Positions 54,833-64,000 of a stretch of 64,000 nucleotides of DNA are shown piece by piece. The DNA lies in assembly GCF_018499875.1 (NCBI RefSeq), contig NZ_JAHBAY010000012.1, forward strand, positions 208,558-272,557. Reading direction: 5' to 3'. Under the pieces are notes generated by a model. It saw only the letters and a program-made list of their open reading frames with translations. It did not search any database and was not told where the DNA came from. Positions within the stretch are counted from its first letter, which is position 1; each line of letters opens with the position of its first letter. The stretch comes from Kineosporia corallincola (GTDB lineage Bacteria; Actinomycetota; Actinomycetes; Actinomycetales; Kineosporiaceae). The position numbers and the translations under genes were made by a program.

Positions 54833-56620
54833 TCAGACCAGCTGCCGGTCCGCCTCGGCCATCTGGAGCAGTTCCTCCGCATGCGCCTGGGCCGATCCCG
54901 AGTCCTCCAGACCGCCGAGCATGCGAGCAAGCTCACGGATCCGGCTCTCCGTGTCGAGGGTGTGCACCCCGCTGCTGGTCACCTCGCCGCTGTGCGCCTT
55001 GCGCACCAGAAGATGCTGGTCGGCGAACGCCGCGACCTGCGGCAGGTGGGTCACCACCAGCACCTGGCTGTTGCGCGCGAGCCGGGCCAGCCGCCGGCCG
55101 ATGCCGAGCGCCGCCTTACCGCCGACGCCCGAGTCGACCTCGTCGAAAACGAACGTGGGCACCGGGTCGACCGCGCCGAGCACGACCTCCAGACCCAGCA
55201 TCACCCGGGACAGCTCACCGCCCGAGGCGCCCTTGCCGAGCGGCCGGGGCGACGCGCCAGGGTGCGGTGCGAGGAGCATCTCGATCTCGTCGGCACCGTC
55301 CGGGCCGAACGCCACCGGGCCCGGCGCGGGAGCCGCAGGCCGTTCCTCCGTAGCGGTCAGGTCGATCGTGGTCTCGGGCTCCAGCAGCAGGCCGTCGTCG
55401 TCGGGCTTGTGGTTCACCTCGACGAACAGCCGGGAGCCGACCATGGACAGTTCCTGGAGCTCGCCGGTGACCGCCTTGGCCAGCTTGGCCGCCGCTGTGC
55501 GCCGGGCCTTGGTCAGCGCCGCCGCCTGCCGGGCCAGCGCGGTGCGCAGCTCGTTCACCCGGCCGGCCAGCTCGTCCACCGACTGCTCGTCGTTGTCCAG
55601 CTCCAGCAGGCGCACCGACGCCTGCTGGGCCCAGGCCAGGGTGGCGTCCACGTCGTCGCCGTAGCCGCGCACCAGATGGCTGAGCGTGGCCCGGCGGTCC
55701 TCCACCGCGGCCAGCCGCACCGGGTCGGCCTCCACCCCGGCGGCGTACGAGGCGCACTCGGTGGCCAGGTCGTCCACCAGGTAACCGATCTCCGCGGCGC
55801 GCCGGGCCAGGTCGCCCAGCGCCGGGTCGTTCGGGGCCCCGCCCTCGAGCGCGCGCCGCACCTGGTTCATCAGCGACGCCACGGCGAAGCCCTCGGACTC
55901 GCCGGACAGCGCCTGATTGGCCGTGGCCGCCGCCTGCTGGAGTCCCTCGGCGTGGGCCAGCCGCTGTGACTCAGCCTTCAGCTCGTGGTCCTCGCCCGGC
56001 TGCGGCGCGACCTTCTCGATCTCGGTCAGCCCGGCCCGCAGCCGCTCGGCCTCGGCCACCCGCTCGGCGAACTGCTGGGTGATCTCCCGGTGCTTCTTCT
56101 CCACCGTGCGCAGCTCGGCGTAGGTCTTGCGGTAGGCCGCCAGGGCCCTGGCCACCGCGGCGCCGCCGAACCGGTCGAGCGACTCGCGCTGCTTCACCGT
56201 GGACTGCAACCGGATCTGGTCGCTCTGCCCGTGCACCGCCACCAGGTCGCCCGACATCTCGCCGAGCAGCCCGTTGGGCACACCGCGACCGCCGACGTGG
56301 GCCCGGGAACGGCCCTCGGCCGACACCGTGCGGGCGATGACGAGCGTGTCGCCGTCGTCCAGCTCCGCGCCCGCCTCCACCGCCTTGGCCACCGCGGCGT
56401 TCCGGGGGTCGAGGACGAGACGCCCCTCGACCAGGGCGCTCTGGTATCCCTCGCGCACCGACCCGGCGTCTGCCCGACCGCCCATGAGCAGGCCGAGACC
56501 GGTCACGACCATCGTCTTACCGGCGCCTGTCTCGCCCGTGACGACGGTCAGGCCGGGTCCGAATTCCAGCACCGCGTCGTCGATCACGCCGAGACCGCGC
56601 AGGTGCATCTCCTGAAGCAC
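54833..56620 (-). CDS. recN: DNA repair ATPase RecN
   Basis: A 595-residue SMC-like repair ATPase: Walker A TGETGAGKTMVVTGL, DQIRLQSTVKQRESLDRFGG, coiled coils from about residue 165 to 375, signature LGKGASGGELSRVML and Walker B FVFDEVDSGVGGKA with the HLPQVAA loop. It acts at double-strand breaks. GTG 56620 (MLQEMHLRG) is 10 bases after the nadK stop and is preferred; a longer open frame from 56758 would overlap nadK. Order tlyA-nadK-recN-steA is conserved in actinobacteria. Confidence 0.95.
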   Translation of the reverse strand: MLQEMHLRGLGVIDDAVLEFGPGLTVVTGETGAGKTMVVTGLGLLMGGRADAGSVREGYQSALVEGRLVLDPRNAAVAKAVEAGAELDDGDTLVIARTVSAEGRSRAHVGGRGVPNGLLGEMSGDLVAVHGQSDQIRLQSTVKQRESLDRFGGAAVARALAAYRKTYAELRTVEKKHREITQQFAERVAEAERLRAGLTEIEKVAPQPGEDHELKAESQRLAHAEGLQQAAATANQALSGESEGFAVASLMNQVRRALEGGAPNDPALGDLARRAAEIGYLVDDLATECASYAAGVEADPVRLAAVEDRRATLSHLVRGYGDDVDATLAWAQQASVRLLELDNDEQSVDELAGRVNELRTALARQAAALTKARRTAAAKLAKAVTGELQELSMVGSRLFVEVNHKPDDDGLLLEPETTIDLTATEERPAAPAPGPVAFGPDGADEIEMLLAPHPGASPRPLGKGASGGELSRVMLGLEVVLGAVDPVPTFVFDEVDSGVGGKAALGIGRRLARLARNSQVLVVTHLPQVAAFADQHLLVRKAHSGEVTSSGVHTLDTESRIRELARMLGGLEDSGSAQAHAEELLQMAEADRQLV

Positions 56621-56630
56621 GTCGATGACT

Positions 56631-57707
56631 CTAGGGCAGTTTTTCGGCGGCCGGTGAGGCCGACGGCCCGGATCCGTCCGGGTTCTTCCCGGATCCGCCG
56701 TTCGAAACGGTGTTCGAAGGACATTCCGGACCCGGCCCGGCAGCCCCGGCCGAATCACCCCGGGCCTGCCCGCCCCAACCGCTGACCGGCGCCTCCGCGC
56801 CGCGCAGGGCGCGGCCCCGCCAGCCGTGCACCGGCAGCCCGAACTTGGCCACCAGCCGGTCGGTGAACGGCGCCCGGGCCAGCCGGGCCAGCCGCACCGG
56901 CACCGCCGAGCGGCGCACCTCCACGCGGGCCCCGGGCGGCAGGTCCATGCTGCGCCGCCCGTCGCACCACAGCATCGCCCGGCCCGGCGCGTCCGGCACC
57001 AGCTCGACGGCGGGCACCGAGGTCGGCGCCACCACCATCGGCCGGGAGAACAGGGCGTGCGCGCTCAACGGCGTCAGCAGCAGGGCCTCCACCTCGGGCC
57101 ACACGATCGGGCCACCGGCCGAGAAGGAGTACGCGGTCGACCCGGTCGGCGTGGCCATCACCACACCGTCGCAGCCGAACTCGGTCACCGGGCGGCCGTC
57201 CACCTCGATCACCAGCTCGATCATGCGTTCCCGGTCGGCCTTCTCCACCGAGGCCTCGTTCAGCGCCCAGGTCTCCATGACCCGCTCGCCGTCCACGTGC
57301 ACCGAGACGTCGAGCGTCATCCGCTCCTCCACCTGGTAGTCGCGGGCCGCGACCCGCTGCACCGTGTAGGCCAGGTCGTCGCGCTCGGCCTCGGCCAGGA
57401 ACCCGACGTGCCCGAGGTTCACCCCGAGCAGCGGCACCGAGTGACCGCGCACCAGCTCGGCGCTGCGCAGGATGGTGCCGTCACCACCGAGCACGATCAC
57501 CAGCTCGATCGCCTCGATCGGGTTCGCCGACCCGGCCGGGTGCAGCAGCTCGGTGGTCTTCTCGGTCAGGCCCTCGGCGTCACTGGGCATGACGATCGGC
57601 TTGATCCCGGCCGCGACGAGCAGGTGCACGAGCTCCTCGGCGGCCAGGACGGCGGTTTCCCGGCCGGTGTGGGCCAGGACGAGCACCCGGCGATCGGGTG
57701 TGCTCAT
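56631..57707 (-). CDS. nadK: NAD kinase
   Basis: A 358-residue kinase: LGGDGTILRSAEL (the GGDGT motif), NLGHVGFLAE, the catalytic NEASVEKADRERMIELVIEV and CDGVVMATPTGSTAYSFSAG segments, and SLAR-like end of the core near residue 290. It converts NAD to NADP. After the core there is an unusual tail of about 60 Gly/Pro/Ser-rich residues (APVSGWGGQARGDSAGAAG and on). It lies 52 bases after tlyA and 10 before recN. Confidence 0.95.
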   Translation of the reverse strand: MSTPDRRVLVLAHTGRETAVLAAEELVHLLVAAGIKPIVMPSDAEGLTEKTTELLHPAGSANPIEAIELVIVLGGDGTILRSAELVRGHSVPLLGVNLGHVGFLAEAERDDLAYTVQRVAARDYQVEERMTLDVSVHVDGERVMETWALNEASVEKADRERMIELVIEVDGRPVTEFGCDGVVMATPTGSTAYSFSAGGPIVWPEVEALLLTPLSAHALFSRPMVVAPTSVPAVELVPDAPGRAMLWCDGRRSMDLPPGARVEVRRSAVPVRLARLARAPFTDRLVAKFGLPVHGWRGRALRGAEAPVSGWGGQARGDSAGAAGPGPECPSNTVSNGGSGKNPDGSGPSASPAAEKLP

Positions 57708-57759
57708 GAAGCTCCTCAGTCAGGGTCATCAGGTCGGACGCTCTGCCGCAACACCGCGG

Positions 57760-58560
57760 TCAGGCCGGGCCTTCCGCGATCGCCCGGTCCAGATCGGCCG
57801 GTGCCAAGGCGGGGGCCCCGGCACTCAGCCAGAGGAAGTACTCGACGTTGCCGCTCGGCCCGGGCAACGGACTGGCCACCACTCCCCGCACGCCCCGCCC
57901 CAGCCCGAACGCGGCGTCGGCCACCGTGCGCACCGCGTCGGCCCGCACCGCCGGATCCCGCACCACCCCGCCCGAACCCAGCCGCTCCCGCCCCACCTCG
58001 AACTGCGGTTTCACCATCAGCAGCAGGTCGGCGTCCGGGGCCGTGCAGCCGACCAGCGCGGGCAGCACCAGCCGCAGCGAGATGAACGACAGATCGCCCA
58101 CCACCAGCGACGGCGCCGGCGCCACCTGTTCCGGCAGCAACTCGCGCACGTTGGTCCGGTCCAGCACAGTCACCCGCGGATCCTGTTGCAGGCTCCAGAC
58201 CAGCTGCCCGTAGCCGACGTCCACCGCCACCACGTGCCCGGCGCCACGGCGCAGCAGCACGTCGGTGAACCCGCCGGTGCTCGCCCCGGCGTCCAGACAA
58301 CGCCGCCCCTCCACCACCAGTTCCTCGAAATGATCCAGCGCACCGGCCAGTTTGTGCCCGCCCCGGCTGGCGTAGCCCGGGTCCGAGTCGTCCACCTTGA
58401 CCAGGATCGCGACCGCCGGATCCACCTGCGTGGCGGGTTTGGCGGCGATCGTGCCCGCCACGGTCACCCGCCCGTCGTGCACCAGCTGGGCCGCCGCCTC
58501 GCGGGAGCGGGCCAGCTTGCGGCGCACCAGTTCGGCGTCGAGCCGTCGTAGACGTGCCAT
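57760..58560 (-). CDS. tlyA: TlyA-family rRNA 2'-O-methyltransferase (hemolysin-like)
   Basis: A 266-residue protein with an N-terminal S4 RNA-binding domain (LDAELVRRKLARSREAAAQL) and a FtsJ/RrmJ-like methyltransferase: CLDAGASTGGFTDVLL (SAM motif), VVAVDVGYGQLVW, and KPQFEVGRERLG with the catalytic Lys. It methylates 16S C1409 and 23S C1920 in mycobacteria, which confers capreomycin susceptibility. It ends 52 bases before nadK. Confidence 0.94.
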   Translation of the reverse strand: MARLRRLDAELVRRKLARSREAAAQLVHDGRVTVAGTIAAKPATQVDPAVAILVKVDDSDPGYASRGGHKLAGALDHFEELVVEGRRCLDAGASTGGFTDVLLRRGAGHVVAVDVGYGQLVWSLQQDPRVTVLDRTNVRELLPEQVAPAPSLVVGDLSFISLRLVLPALVGCTAPDADLLLMVKPQFEVGRERLGSGGVVRDPAVRADAVRTVADAAFGLGRGVRGVVASPLPGPSGNVEYFLWLSAGAPALAPADLDRAIAEGPA

Positions 58561-58563
58561 CGC

Positions 58564-59226
58564 TCAGCCCTCGACGTCCGCGAGCCGGTCCTGCAAGGTG
58601 CGGTGCGCGGATTCGTACGCCTGGAGCTGGAGGTCCAGCCCCGCCCCGAAGGTGTCCGCCACCAGCTCCATCGCCTCGTCCACGGCGTGGTCGCCGGTCA
58701 CCGGGGGCTTCGGCACAACAGTGGACGACGAAACCCCCACACCTCCCTCGCCGCGCTCCGGCGCCCCGGCGTCCGAAACCCCCGGCTGCCCGTCCGAAAC
58801 CCACGCACCGCCCGGCTGTTGCCCTGGGTCTCCCAAGTCAACCGGCTGCCGCTCGGCGTCTCCCGCGTCAACCGGCTCCCGATCCGCGCCTTCCGCGCCA
58901 ATCAGCTCCCGATCCGCGCCTTCCGCGTCAACCAGCTCCCGATCCGCGTCTCCCGCGTCAACCGGCTCTCGATCCACGCCTTCCGCGCCAACCGGCTGCC
59001 GCTCTGCGTCGCCCCTGCCGCCCGCGTTCCACGCTCTCGCGTCCCGGCCTGTTATCACCGAACCAGGCGAACCGGTGGACGACGGTGGGCGGCTGACGGC
59101 CGCGGCGTCGTCCTCGAGCATCTCCTCGGGACGGGCCGCCCACGGCGACGGCGGACGGACGGACAGCGGAGTGGCGCCGGACGCACCGGACAGGCCGGGA
59201 CGGACGGGCGGTTGATCGCTCGTCAC
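58564..59226 (-). CDS. Hypothetical protein with tandem 10-residue repeats
   Basis: A 220-residue protein 3 bases upstream of tlyA. Residues about 70-130 are six near-identical 10-residue units such as ADRELVDAEG, DADREPVDAG. The C-terminal 45 residues (VDEAMELVADTFGAGLDLQLQAY then ESAHRTLQDRL) look like a conserved amphipathic helix and match the small Rv1693-like ORF at this position. No membrane segment. The repeats are probably disordered and extendable. Function unknown. Confidence 0.7.
   Translation of the reverse strand: MTSDQPPVRPGLSGASGATPLSVRPPSPWAARPEEMLEDDAAAVSRPPSSTGSPGSVITGRDARAWNAGGRGDAERQPVGAEGVDREPVDAGDADRELVDAEGADRELIGAEGADREPVDAGDAERQPVDLGDPGQQPGGAWVSDGQPGVSDAGAPERGEGGVGVSSSTVVPKPPVTGDHAVDEAMELVADTFGAGLDLQLQAYESAHRTLQDRLADVEG
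58831..59010 (-). repeat. Six tandem 30-bp repeats inside the hypothetical gene
   Basis: Units begin at 58831, 58861, 58891, 58921, 58951 and 58981, each 30 bp. They share TTCCGCG.CAACC.GCTCCCGATCCGCG-like sequence with few changes and encode 10-residue acidic repeats. Their in-frame length would let copy number change without a frameshift. Confidence 0.85.
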
Positions 59227-59280
59227 GGTGTGGCCTCCGGGGTGGTCGCGCTGCGGTGAAAAGTCATGCTGGACGCCACG

Positions 59281-60342
59281 CTACCGGCCCCAGGGCCCGT
59301 CACCCTCCACCGCGTAGAGCGCCTTCAGCAGAGCCTGGGCGTCGACCGGGTCGCCGGCCCTCTCCGCCGCGTCCTGGTGTTCCCAGGCCGCGACCACCCC
59401 GGCCCGGGCCAGGTCGAGTGCGTCCTGACCGGCGTCGAGCACGACCACGGCGCCGTTCTCGACGCGGGCGCGGGCGGAACCGACCGTCACGACGCCGTTC
59501 TCCACCGACGGGCCGTGATGCGGTTCGAGCAGACCCGACAGGTCACGGGCGATCAGGTGCGGCCGCACCGCGGGAGTCGCGGCCACCAGGTCCTTCACCC
59601 GGTGCACGCCGGTGAGCACGATCATCCCGGGCAGGTCCGCCGCGCGGGCGCCTTCCAGGTCGGTGTCGAGCCGGTCGCCGACCACCATCGGGGCCTTGCT
59701 GCCGTAGCGGGCGGCGGCCTCGGTGAACAGCGTGGGCTGCGGTTTGCCGGCCACCTCCGGCTGCACCCCGGTGGCGGTGATCACGGCCTGCACCATCGTG
59801 CCGTTGCCGGGCGCCGGGCCGTAGGGGGTGGGCACGGTAGCGTCCATGTTGGTGGCGATCCAGGGCAGCCCGGCGCGCACCGCACGGGTGCCCTCGACCA
59901 GCAGCTGCCAGTTCACGTCGGGGGTGAAACCCTGCACGACGGCGACCGGTTCGTCGTCATCCATCGAGCCGACCGGCTTCAGCCCGGCCTCCTCCAGCGC
60001 CTCGTACAGCCCGAGGCCCCCGACCACCAGCACCTGGGAACCGGCGGGCAGGCGCTTGGCGAACAGGGCGGACGCGGCCTGCGCCGAGTTCACCACGTCG
60101 TCGTCCTCGGCGTGCACGCCGAGCTCACGCAGGTGCCCGGCCACCACGCGGGGCGGGCGGGAGGCGTTGTTGGTGACGAAGGCGGTGCGGACACCGGCCG
60201 CGCGCACCCGGTCGAGCGCCTCGGGCGCGCCGGGAACGGCCTTCGGCCCGATGTAGACCACCCCGTCCAGGTCGAGCAGGACGGTGTCGAACTCTTCGGC
60301 CGGTGCGCGGTCCAGCCCGATCAGCGTGGAGGAAGAACTCAC
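59281..60342 (-). CDS. HAD-IIA family phosphatase (NagD/PGP-like)
   Basis: A 353-residue HAD hydrolase: VLLDLDGVVYIGPKAVPGAP (motif I, Asp nucleophile), FVTNNASRPP, IATNMDATVPTPYGPAPGNG and MVVGDRLDTDLEGARAADLP (motif III-IV). This is the class IIA (NagD/4-nitrophenylphosphatase/glycerol-phosphate phosphatase) pattern; the homologue Rv1692 was reported as a glycerol-3-phosphate phosphatase. It overlaps the next upstream ORF by 4 bases. Confidence 0.9.
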   Translation of the reverse strand: MSSSSTLIGLDRAPAEEFDTVLLDLDGVVYIGPKAVPGAPEALDRVRAAGVRTAFVTNNASRPPRVVAGHLRELGVHAEDDDVVNSAQAASALFAKRLPAGSQVLVVGGLGLYEALEEAGLKPVGSMDDDEPVAVVQGFTPDVNWQLLVEGTRAVRAGLPWIATNMDATVPTPYGPAPGNGTMVQAVITATGVQPEVAGKPQPTLFTEAAARYGSKAPMVVGDRLDTDLEGARAADLPGMIVLTGVHRVKDLVAATPAVRPHLIARDLSGLLEPHHGPSVENGVVTVGSARARVENGAVVVLDAGQDALDLARAGVVAAWEHQDAAERAGDPVDAQALLKALYAVEGDGPWGR

Positions 60343-60569
60343 AGGACGTCACCGTAGCCGTCCCCCGCCATCAGGGTGTCCTCGACCTCCACCTCGGCCG
60401 GCTCGGGTCCGTCCCCGGTCTGCGGCGGGTCGACGGCCAGGGCCATCGACTCGTCGTCGGTGTCGATCAGCGCCGGCTCGAACACCGGCTCCGGGTCCAC
60501 CCCGTCGAGCAGTTCGAGCTCGTCGCCGTCGCCCTGGTAGGCGCCGGCGGGAATTCTGGGGTCAGCCAT
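60339..60569 (-). CDS. Small acidic protein of unknown function
   Basis: A 76-residue acidic protein (MADPRIPAGAYQGDGDELEL, then VDPEPVFEPALIDTDDESMA). It has GGACGG ahead of the ATG at 60569. Its stop overlaps the HAD gene by 4 bases, and it lies between that gene and the RGG/TPR gene, so it is probably co-transcribed. No domain is recognised. Confidence 0.6.
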   Translation of the reverse strand: MADPRIPAGAYQGDGDELELLDGVDPEPVFEPALIDTDDESMALAVDPPQTGDGPEPAEVEVEDTLMAGDGYGDVL

Positions 60570-60675
60570 GACCGTCCTCCGTCCGTGGCCGCGCCGGCGG
60601 CGGATGCGGCCGGGTGACGTCCTGTCACCCGGCCCCGGCACCGGCGGGCCACGTCCGGTTCACGGACGCGGAACG

Positions 60676-63627
60676 CTAGTCCCGGTCGGCGCTCCTGCTC
60701 GCATCCTCGTGCCCGCCGTCGTCGAAGCGCATCTCGAGGGGCGAGCTCTTGGCCTCCGGGCCGTCCTGCTCGTCGTCAGCGTCGTCCTCGTCGTCGAGGT
60801 CGTCGTCCACGTCGTCGTCCAGGTCCTCGTCGTCGTCCTGGTCGGCGTCGTCCTGCGGGTGGACGGCGTCCGCCCCGTCCCGCTCGTCGTCGTCCTCGTC
60901 CGTGGCGTCGGCCGCGTCGGCCGTCACACCCGTCTCGTCGCCGGCCTCGTCGTCGTCCCCGGCCTCGTCGTCCTCGTCGTCGAGCAGCTCCAGGTCGATG
61001 ACCTCGAGGTCCTCGTCGTCCAGGTCGTTGACGCCGGCGGCGCCGTCCGGGTCCTCGGCGATGGCGCGGCTACGCCAGGAGTCGGCCTCCTGATGACGCT
61101 TGGCCTGCTTGAGCGCCTGGGCGTAGGCGAAGCGCAGACGGGCCAGGCTCGGCGAGCGACGGCTGCTCTCCAGCTCGGGCACCTGGAGCACGACCACCGC
61201 GGCGTCGAACTCACCCATGTCGGCCCGGGCCCCGGACTCGACGATCTTCAGCTCGATCCGGGCATCCGTGCTCAGCGTCTTCGCCTCGGGGCTGTGGGCC
61301 AGCTCGATCGCACGCTCCGGACGCTCCAGCCCACGCTCGCAGTCCGCCATCACCGGAAGGTGCTCGTTCGAGCCGGTGATCCGGCGGTGCGTGCGCAGCT
61401 CGGCGAGGGCGTCGTTGTAGCGGCCCGTGCGGTAGGCGGCCAGACCGGCCGTCTCCCGCACCACGCCGAGACGCGAGCCGCGCTTGCGCGCGGCGACGGC
61501 GTGCTCCCAGGCCCGTTCGGGGTCAGACTCGATGAAGTAGTTGGCCGCGGCCAGGTGCGCGCCGGTCTGCACGGCGACCTCCCGGCTCAGGCCGGAGAGC
61601 TCGGTGCGGATCGTCTTGTCCAGCTGGCCGGCGCTGATGCCCTCGGGGATCTCCGGGTCACGGCCGGCCGGCTTGCGCACCGGCATCTGCCGCAGCTCGC
61701 GCCCGTCGCCCGAGCGCTGCGAACGGGTCGGCGCCGCCGGACGACGCTCGGTCCGCTCCCGCGCGTCACGTCCGCCCCAGCTCTGCCGGGCGCCACCACG
61801 GTCGTTGCCGAAGCCGCCCCGCTCGTTGCGGTCACCCCGGCCGCCGCTGAAACCACGGTCACCTCGATCCGCGCCACGGTCGTCCCGGTTGCCGCCGAAA
61901 CCGCCCCGCTCACCACGGTTGCCGCCGAAGCCGGGCCGGTCGCCACGGTCCCGGTCGAACGTGCGCTCGCCACGAGCCTCCGTGGAGCCGGCGCCTTGCC
62001 CGCCGGACCTGGCCTCGTCGTTGCGGGGCTTGTCGTCGCCCCAGCCACGGCGCTGACCGCTGAAGCCGCCCCGGTTGTCCCGGTCGCCGCCGCGGAAGCC
62101 ACCGTCGCGCGCCGGACCACCAGGCCGGAACCCGCCGCGGTCGTTGCCACCCCGGTCGCCGAAGCCACCGGAACGGTTGTCGCGACCCCGGTCGCCACCC
62201 GGGCCGCCGGAACGGAAGCCGCCCCGCTCACCACGGTCGCCGCCGAAGCCACGGTCCTTGCGGTCGCCCGCCGGGCCGGAACGGAAGCCGCCACGATCGC
62301 CACTCTGGCCACCGGAACGGAAACCGCCCCGCTCACCGTCGCGGAAACCACCCTCACGACCCGGCCCACCCGAACGGAACCCACCCTGACGGTCCCCACC
62401 CGGACCACCCGAACGGAAACCGCCACGGTCGCCGCCCTGGCCACCGGAACGGAAACCGCCCCGCTCACCGTCGCGGAAACCACCCTCACGACCCGGCCCA
62501 CCCGAACGGAACCCACCCTGACGGTCCCCACCCGGACCACCCGAACGGAAACCGGGACGGTCGCCACGATCCCCCCGGAAGCCACCGGAATCACGGCCAC
62601 CACGGTCTCCGCCCGGACCCGAGCGGAAGCCGCCACGGTCACCACTCTGGCCACCGGAACGGAACCCACCACGGTCACTGGACGGACCGCCGGAACGGTT
62701 GCCGCCCTGGTCGCCGCCGCGGCCGCCGAAGCCACCCGAACGGTTGTCGCGGTCGTTGGAACGGAAACCGCCACGGTCGCCGCGATCCTGGCCGAAGCCT
62801 CCGCGCGAACCGTCGCGGCCGCCGGCGCCACCACGGTCACCGCCGCGGAAGCCGCCCTCGCGGTCCTGAGCACCCGACCGGAACCCGCCACGGTCGTTGC
62901 CACCCCGGTCACCGGAGCCGCTGGAACGATGGTCACGACCCCGGTCGCCACCCGGGCGGAACCCGCCCTGACGGTCGCCGCCCTGGCCACCGGAACGGAA
63001 GCCGCCGCGGTCGCCGCCCTGGCCACCCGAGCGGAACCCGCCCTGACGATCGCCGCCCGGACCACCGGAACGGAAACCGCCCCGGTCACCACGGTCGTTG
63101 CTGAAGCCACGGTCGCCACGGGCACCGTCACGGCCGCCGGAACGGAAGCCACCGCGGTCGCCGCCCTGGCCACCCGAGCGGAACCCGCCCTGACGATCGC
63201 CACCCGGACCACCGGAACGGAGACCGCCCCGGTCACCACGGTCATTGCTGAAGCCACGGTCGTTACGGTCGCCACGGGCACCGTCACGGCCACCGGGGCG
63301 GAAGCCACCTCGGTCGCCGGAGCCGCCGCGGGCACCGAAGTTGTTGTCACGGCCACCGGAGCGGAAGCCGCCCTCACGGTTCTGGCCGCCACTGCGTTCT
63401 CCGTCGCGCGACCAGCTGTCGCGGCCCTCCGTGGAGGAGCGGGAGTTACGCATGCCGGCGACATGGCCGCCGGATCGCTGGTTGCCGCCACGGGACGGGG
63501 CGCGACCACGGTCACCCGTGCGCGACTGCCCATCCCGGCCGGCCCGGAAGCCGGACGTGCCTCTGCTGGGACCGCCCTTCCCGGACTCGTTCGATCGGGG
63601 ACGCTGCCTGTCGGGCTCGCCGGCCAT
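60676..63627 (-). CDS. RGG-repeat / TPR / acidic-tail protein
   Basis: A 983-residue, three-part protein. Residues about 1-650 are disordered RGG/FG-type repeats (at least fifteen FRSGG units, with [11 protein letters not shown] motifs, plus GNDRG). About 650-870 is a TPR-like helical domain ([66 protein letters not shown]) homologous to the Rv1691-type protein. The last 110 residues are nearly all Asp/Glu. RGG arrays bind RNA and can condense; the acidic tail may counter them. ATG 63627 has AGGA 9 bases upstream; ATG 63636 is alternative. Confidence 0.85.
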   Translation of the reverse strand: MAGEPDRQRPRSNESGKGGPSRGTSGFRAGRDGQSRTGDRGRAPSRGGNQRSGGHVAGMRNSRSSTEGRDSWSRDGERSGGQNREGGFRSGGRDNNFGARGGSGDRGGFRPGGRDGARGDRNDRGFSNDRGDRGGLRSGGPGGDRQGGFRSGGQGGDRGGFRSGGRDGARGDRGFSNDRGDRGGFRSGGPGGDRQGGFRSGGQGGDRGGFRSGGQGGDRQGGFRPGGDRGRDHRSSGSGDRGGNDRGGFRSGAQDREGGFRGGDRGGAGGRDGSRGGFGQDRGDRGGFRSNDRDNRSGGFGGRGGDQGGNRSGGPSSDRGGFRSGGQSGDRGGFRSGPGGDRGGRDSGGFRGDRGDRPGFRSGGPGGDRQGGFRSGGPGREGGFRDGERGGFRSGGQGGDRGGFRSGGPGGDRQGGFRSGGPGREGGFRDGERGGFRSGGQSGDRGGFRSGPAGDRKDRGFGGDRGERGGFRSGGPGGDRGRDNRSGGFGDRGGNDRGGFRPGGPARDGGFRGGDRDNRGGFSGQRRGWGDDKPRNDEARSGGQGAGSTEARGERTFDRDRGDRPGFGGNRGERGGFGGNRDDRGADRGDRGFSGGRGDRNERGGFGNDRGGARQSWGGRDARERTERRPAAPTRSQRSGDGRELRQMPVRKPAGRDPEIPEGISAGQLDKTIRTELSGLSREVAVQTGAHLAAANYFIESDPERAWEHAVAARKRGSRLGVVRETAGLAAYRTGRYNDALAELRTHRRITGSNEHLPVMADCERGLERPERAIELAHSPEAKTLSTDARIELKIVESGARADMGEFDAAVVVLQVPELESSRRSPSLARLRFAYAQALKQAKRHQEADSWRSRAIAEDPDGAAGVNDLDDEDLEVIDLELLDDEDDEAGDDDEAGDETGVTADAADATDEDDDERDGADAVHPQDDADQDDDEDLDDDVDDDLDDEDDADDEQDGPEAKSSPLEMRFDDGGHEDASRSADRD
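62305..62554 (-). repeat. 118-bp exact direct repeat within the RGG gene
   Basis: Bases 62305-62422 recur identically at 62437-62554, offset 132 bp, so 44 codons are duplicated in frame. Many shorter copies of the same RGG unit surround it, including two near 62970-63070 and 63150-63220. Confidence 0.85.
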
Positions 63628-64000
63628 GACTCCCATTCCTTACTGATTGCTCGGGGGTGCTTCGTTCGTCGTGCTCGTGTTCTGCTCAGAACGTCGTCAT
63701 CGCACGCGGAAGCTACTGGGCCCAGGCGGGCGCGCCACGGCTCTCGGGCGCCCTGCTCCACCGTGCACCGGCGGCCACCACTGTTCAGAAGACGTACCAG
63801 TACATCACGAGCCTGGCACTGCTCCGGCCGTCCGCACCCCAAGGGCCCCGAACGGCGGCAGAAAAACAGTGATGGCGGCCAGCTCCAGGCCCGTGTCCGT
63901 TGCCCCGGAATCTCCGTTAACCCCTGCGCGAGGCGCGGGTGAAGATTCGACGGGTGAACACGGCCATGAATCGGAGCGGCCGCCACCACTATCTATGAAG
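63628..64000. other. Upstream region of the RGG gene, no gene seen
   Basis: A 373-base stretch at the right edge. It is less GC-rich around 63780-63820 and 63860-63880. No frame shows a recognisable protein and no tRNA or rRNA was found. It probably holds the promoter and leader of the leftward RGG/TPR operon; no clear -35/-10 pair was found. Confidence 0.5.

Noticed and set aside
58831..59010. Possible CRISPR array
   Set aside because: The six 30-bp units are contiguous with no spacers and lie in frame within a coding sequence.
60568..63942. Plus-strand frame of 1124 codons opposite the RGG gene, rich in Thr/Val/Ala repeats
   Set aside because: The repeats mirror the RGG codons of the minus strand; the minus strand has the TPR domain, a ribosome binding site and operon context.

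Overview
The window is very GC-rich double-stranded DNA with actinobacterial codon use, many GTG starts and stop/start overlaps of 1 to 4 bases. A mycofactocin locus, an IdeR/DtxR-like iron box, a steA/mctB pair and a gene order that closely follows the Mycobacterium tuberculosis Rv1691-Rv1713 block (as I recall it) place it in the Actinomycetota. The sequence has no mycolate-specific genes. A soil actinomycete such as a Kineosporia/Kineococcus relative is plausible, but the genus is an inference.

Region 1 (1-5.2 kb) is a mycofactocin locus. mftR reads rightwards. mftA, mftB and mftC read leftwards and end in a strong hairpin. Beyond that lie a truncated, frameshifted SDR remnant and a MoxR-ATPase/VWA pair. 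mftD, mftE and mftF are not in the window and may lie left of base 1.

Region 2 (5.3-11.6 kb) holds a small Cys-rich protein behind unusual phased repeats. It is followed by a tightly coupled four-gene operon encoding three small or medium winged-helix-like proteins and a 1040-residue SMC/MukB-like ATPase. It resembles the Wadjet/MksBEF plan but has no adjacent JetD-type nuclease. It is the best candidate here for an undescribed system.

Region 3 (11.6-31.4 kb) is accessory. It contains an ABC exporter with two ATPases and an FtsX-type permease, GntR and TetR regulators paired with MFS exporters, an AAA ATPase, SRPBCC and DUF3224 proteins, and an iron-siderophore uptake operon behind an iron box. 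It ends with MarR, GNAT, NTF2, SDR/TetR and GGDEF genes. Several divergent pairs carry clear palindromic operators.

Region 4 (31.6-64 kb) is the conserved core, almost all on the minus strand: tRNA-Pro(GGG), leuS, a secreted intradiol dioxygenase (plus strand), der, cmk, tyrA, aroH, rluB, scpB, scpA, parA, xerD and ald. After one plus-strand membrane protein come a NUDIX hydrolase, pyrG, an envelope/division cluster (glycosyltransferase, murJ-like flippase, MraY-like protein, mctB/steB, steA), recN, nadK, tlyA, a HAD phosphatase and an RGG-repeat/TPR/acidic protein. The core links chromosome segregation (ParA, ScpAB, XerD, RecN), aromatic amino acid synthesis (TyrA, AroH), nucleotide supply (Cmk, PyrG, NadK) and ribosome maturation (Der, RluB, TlyA).
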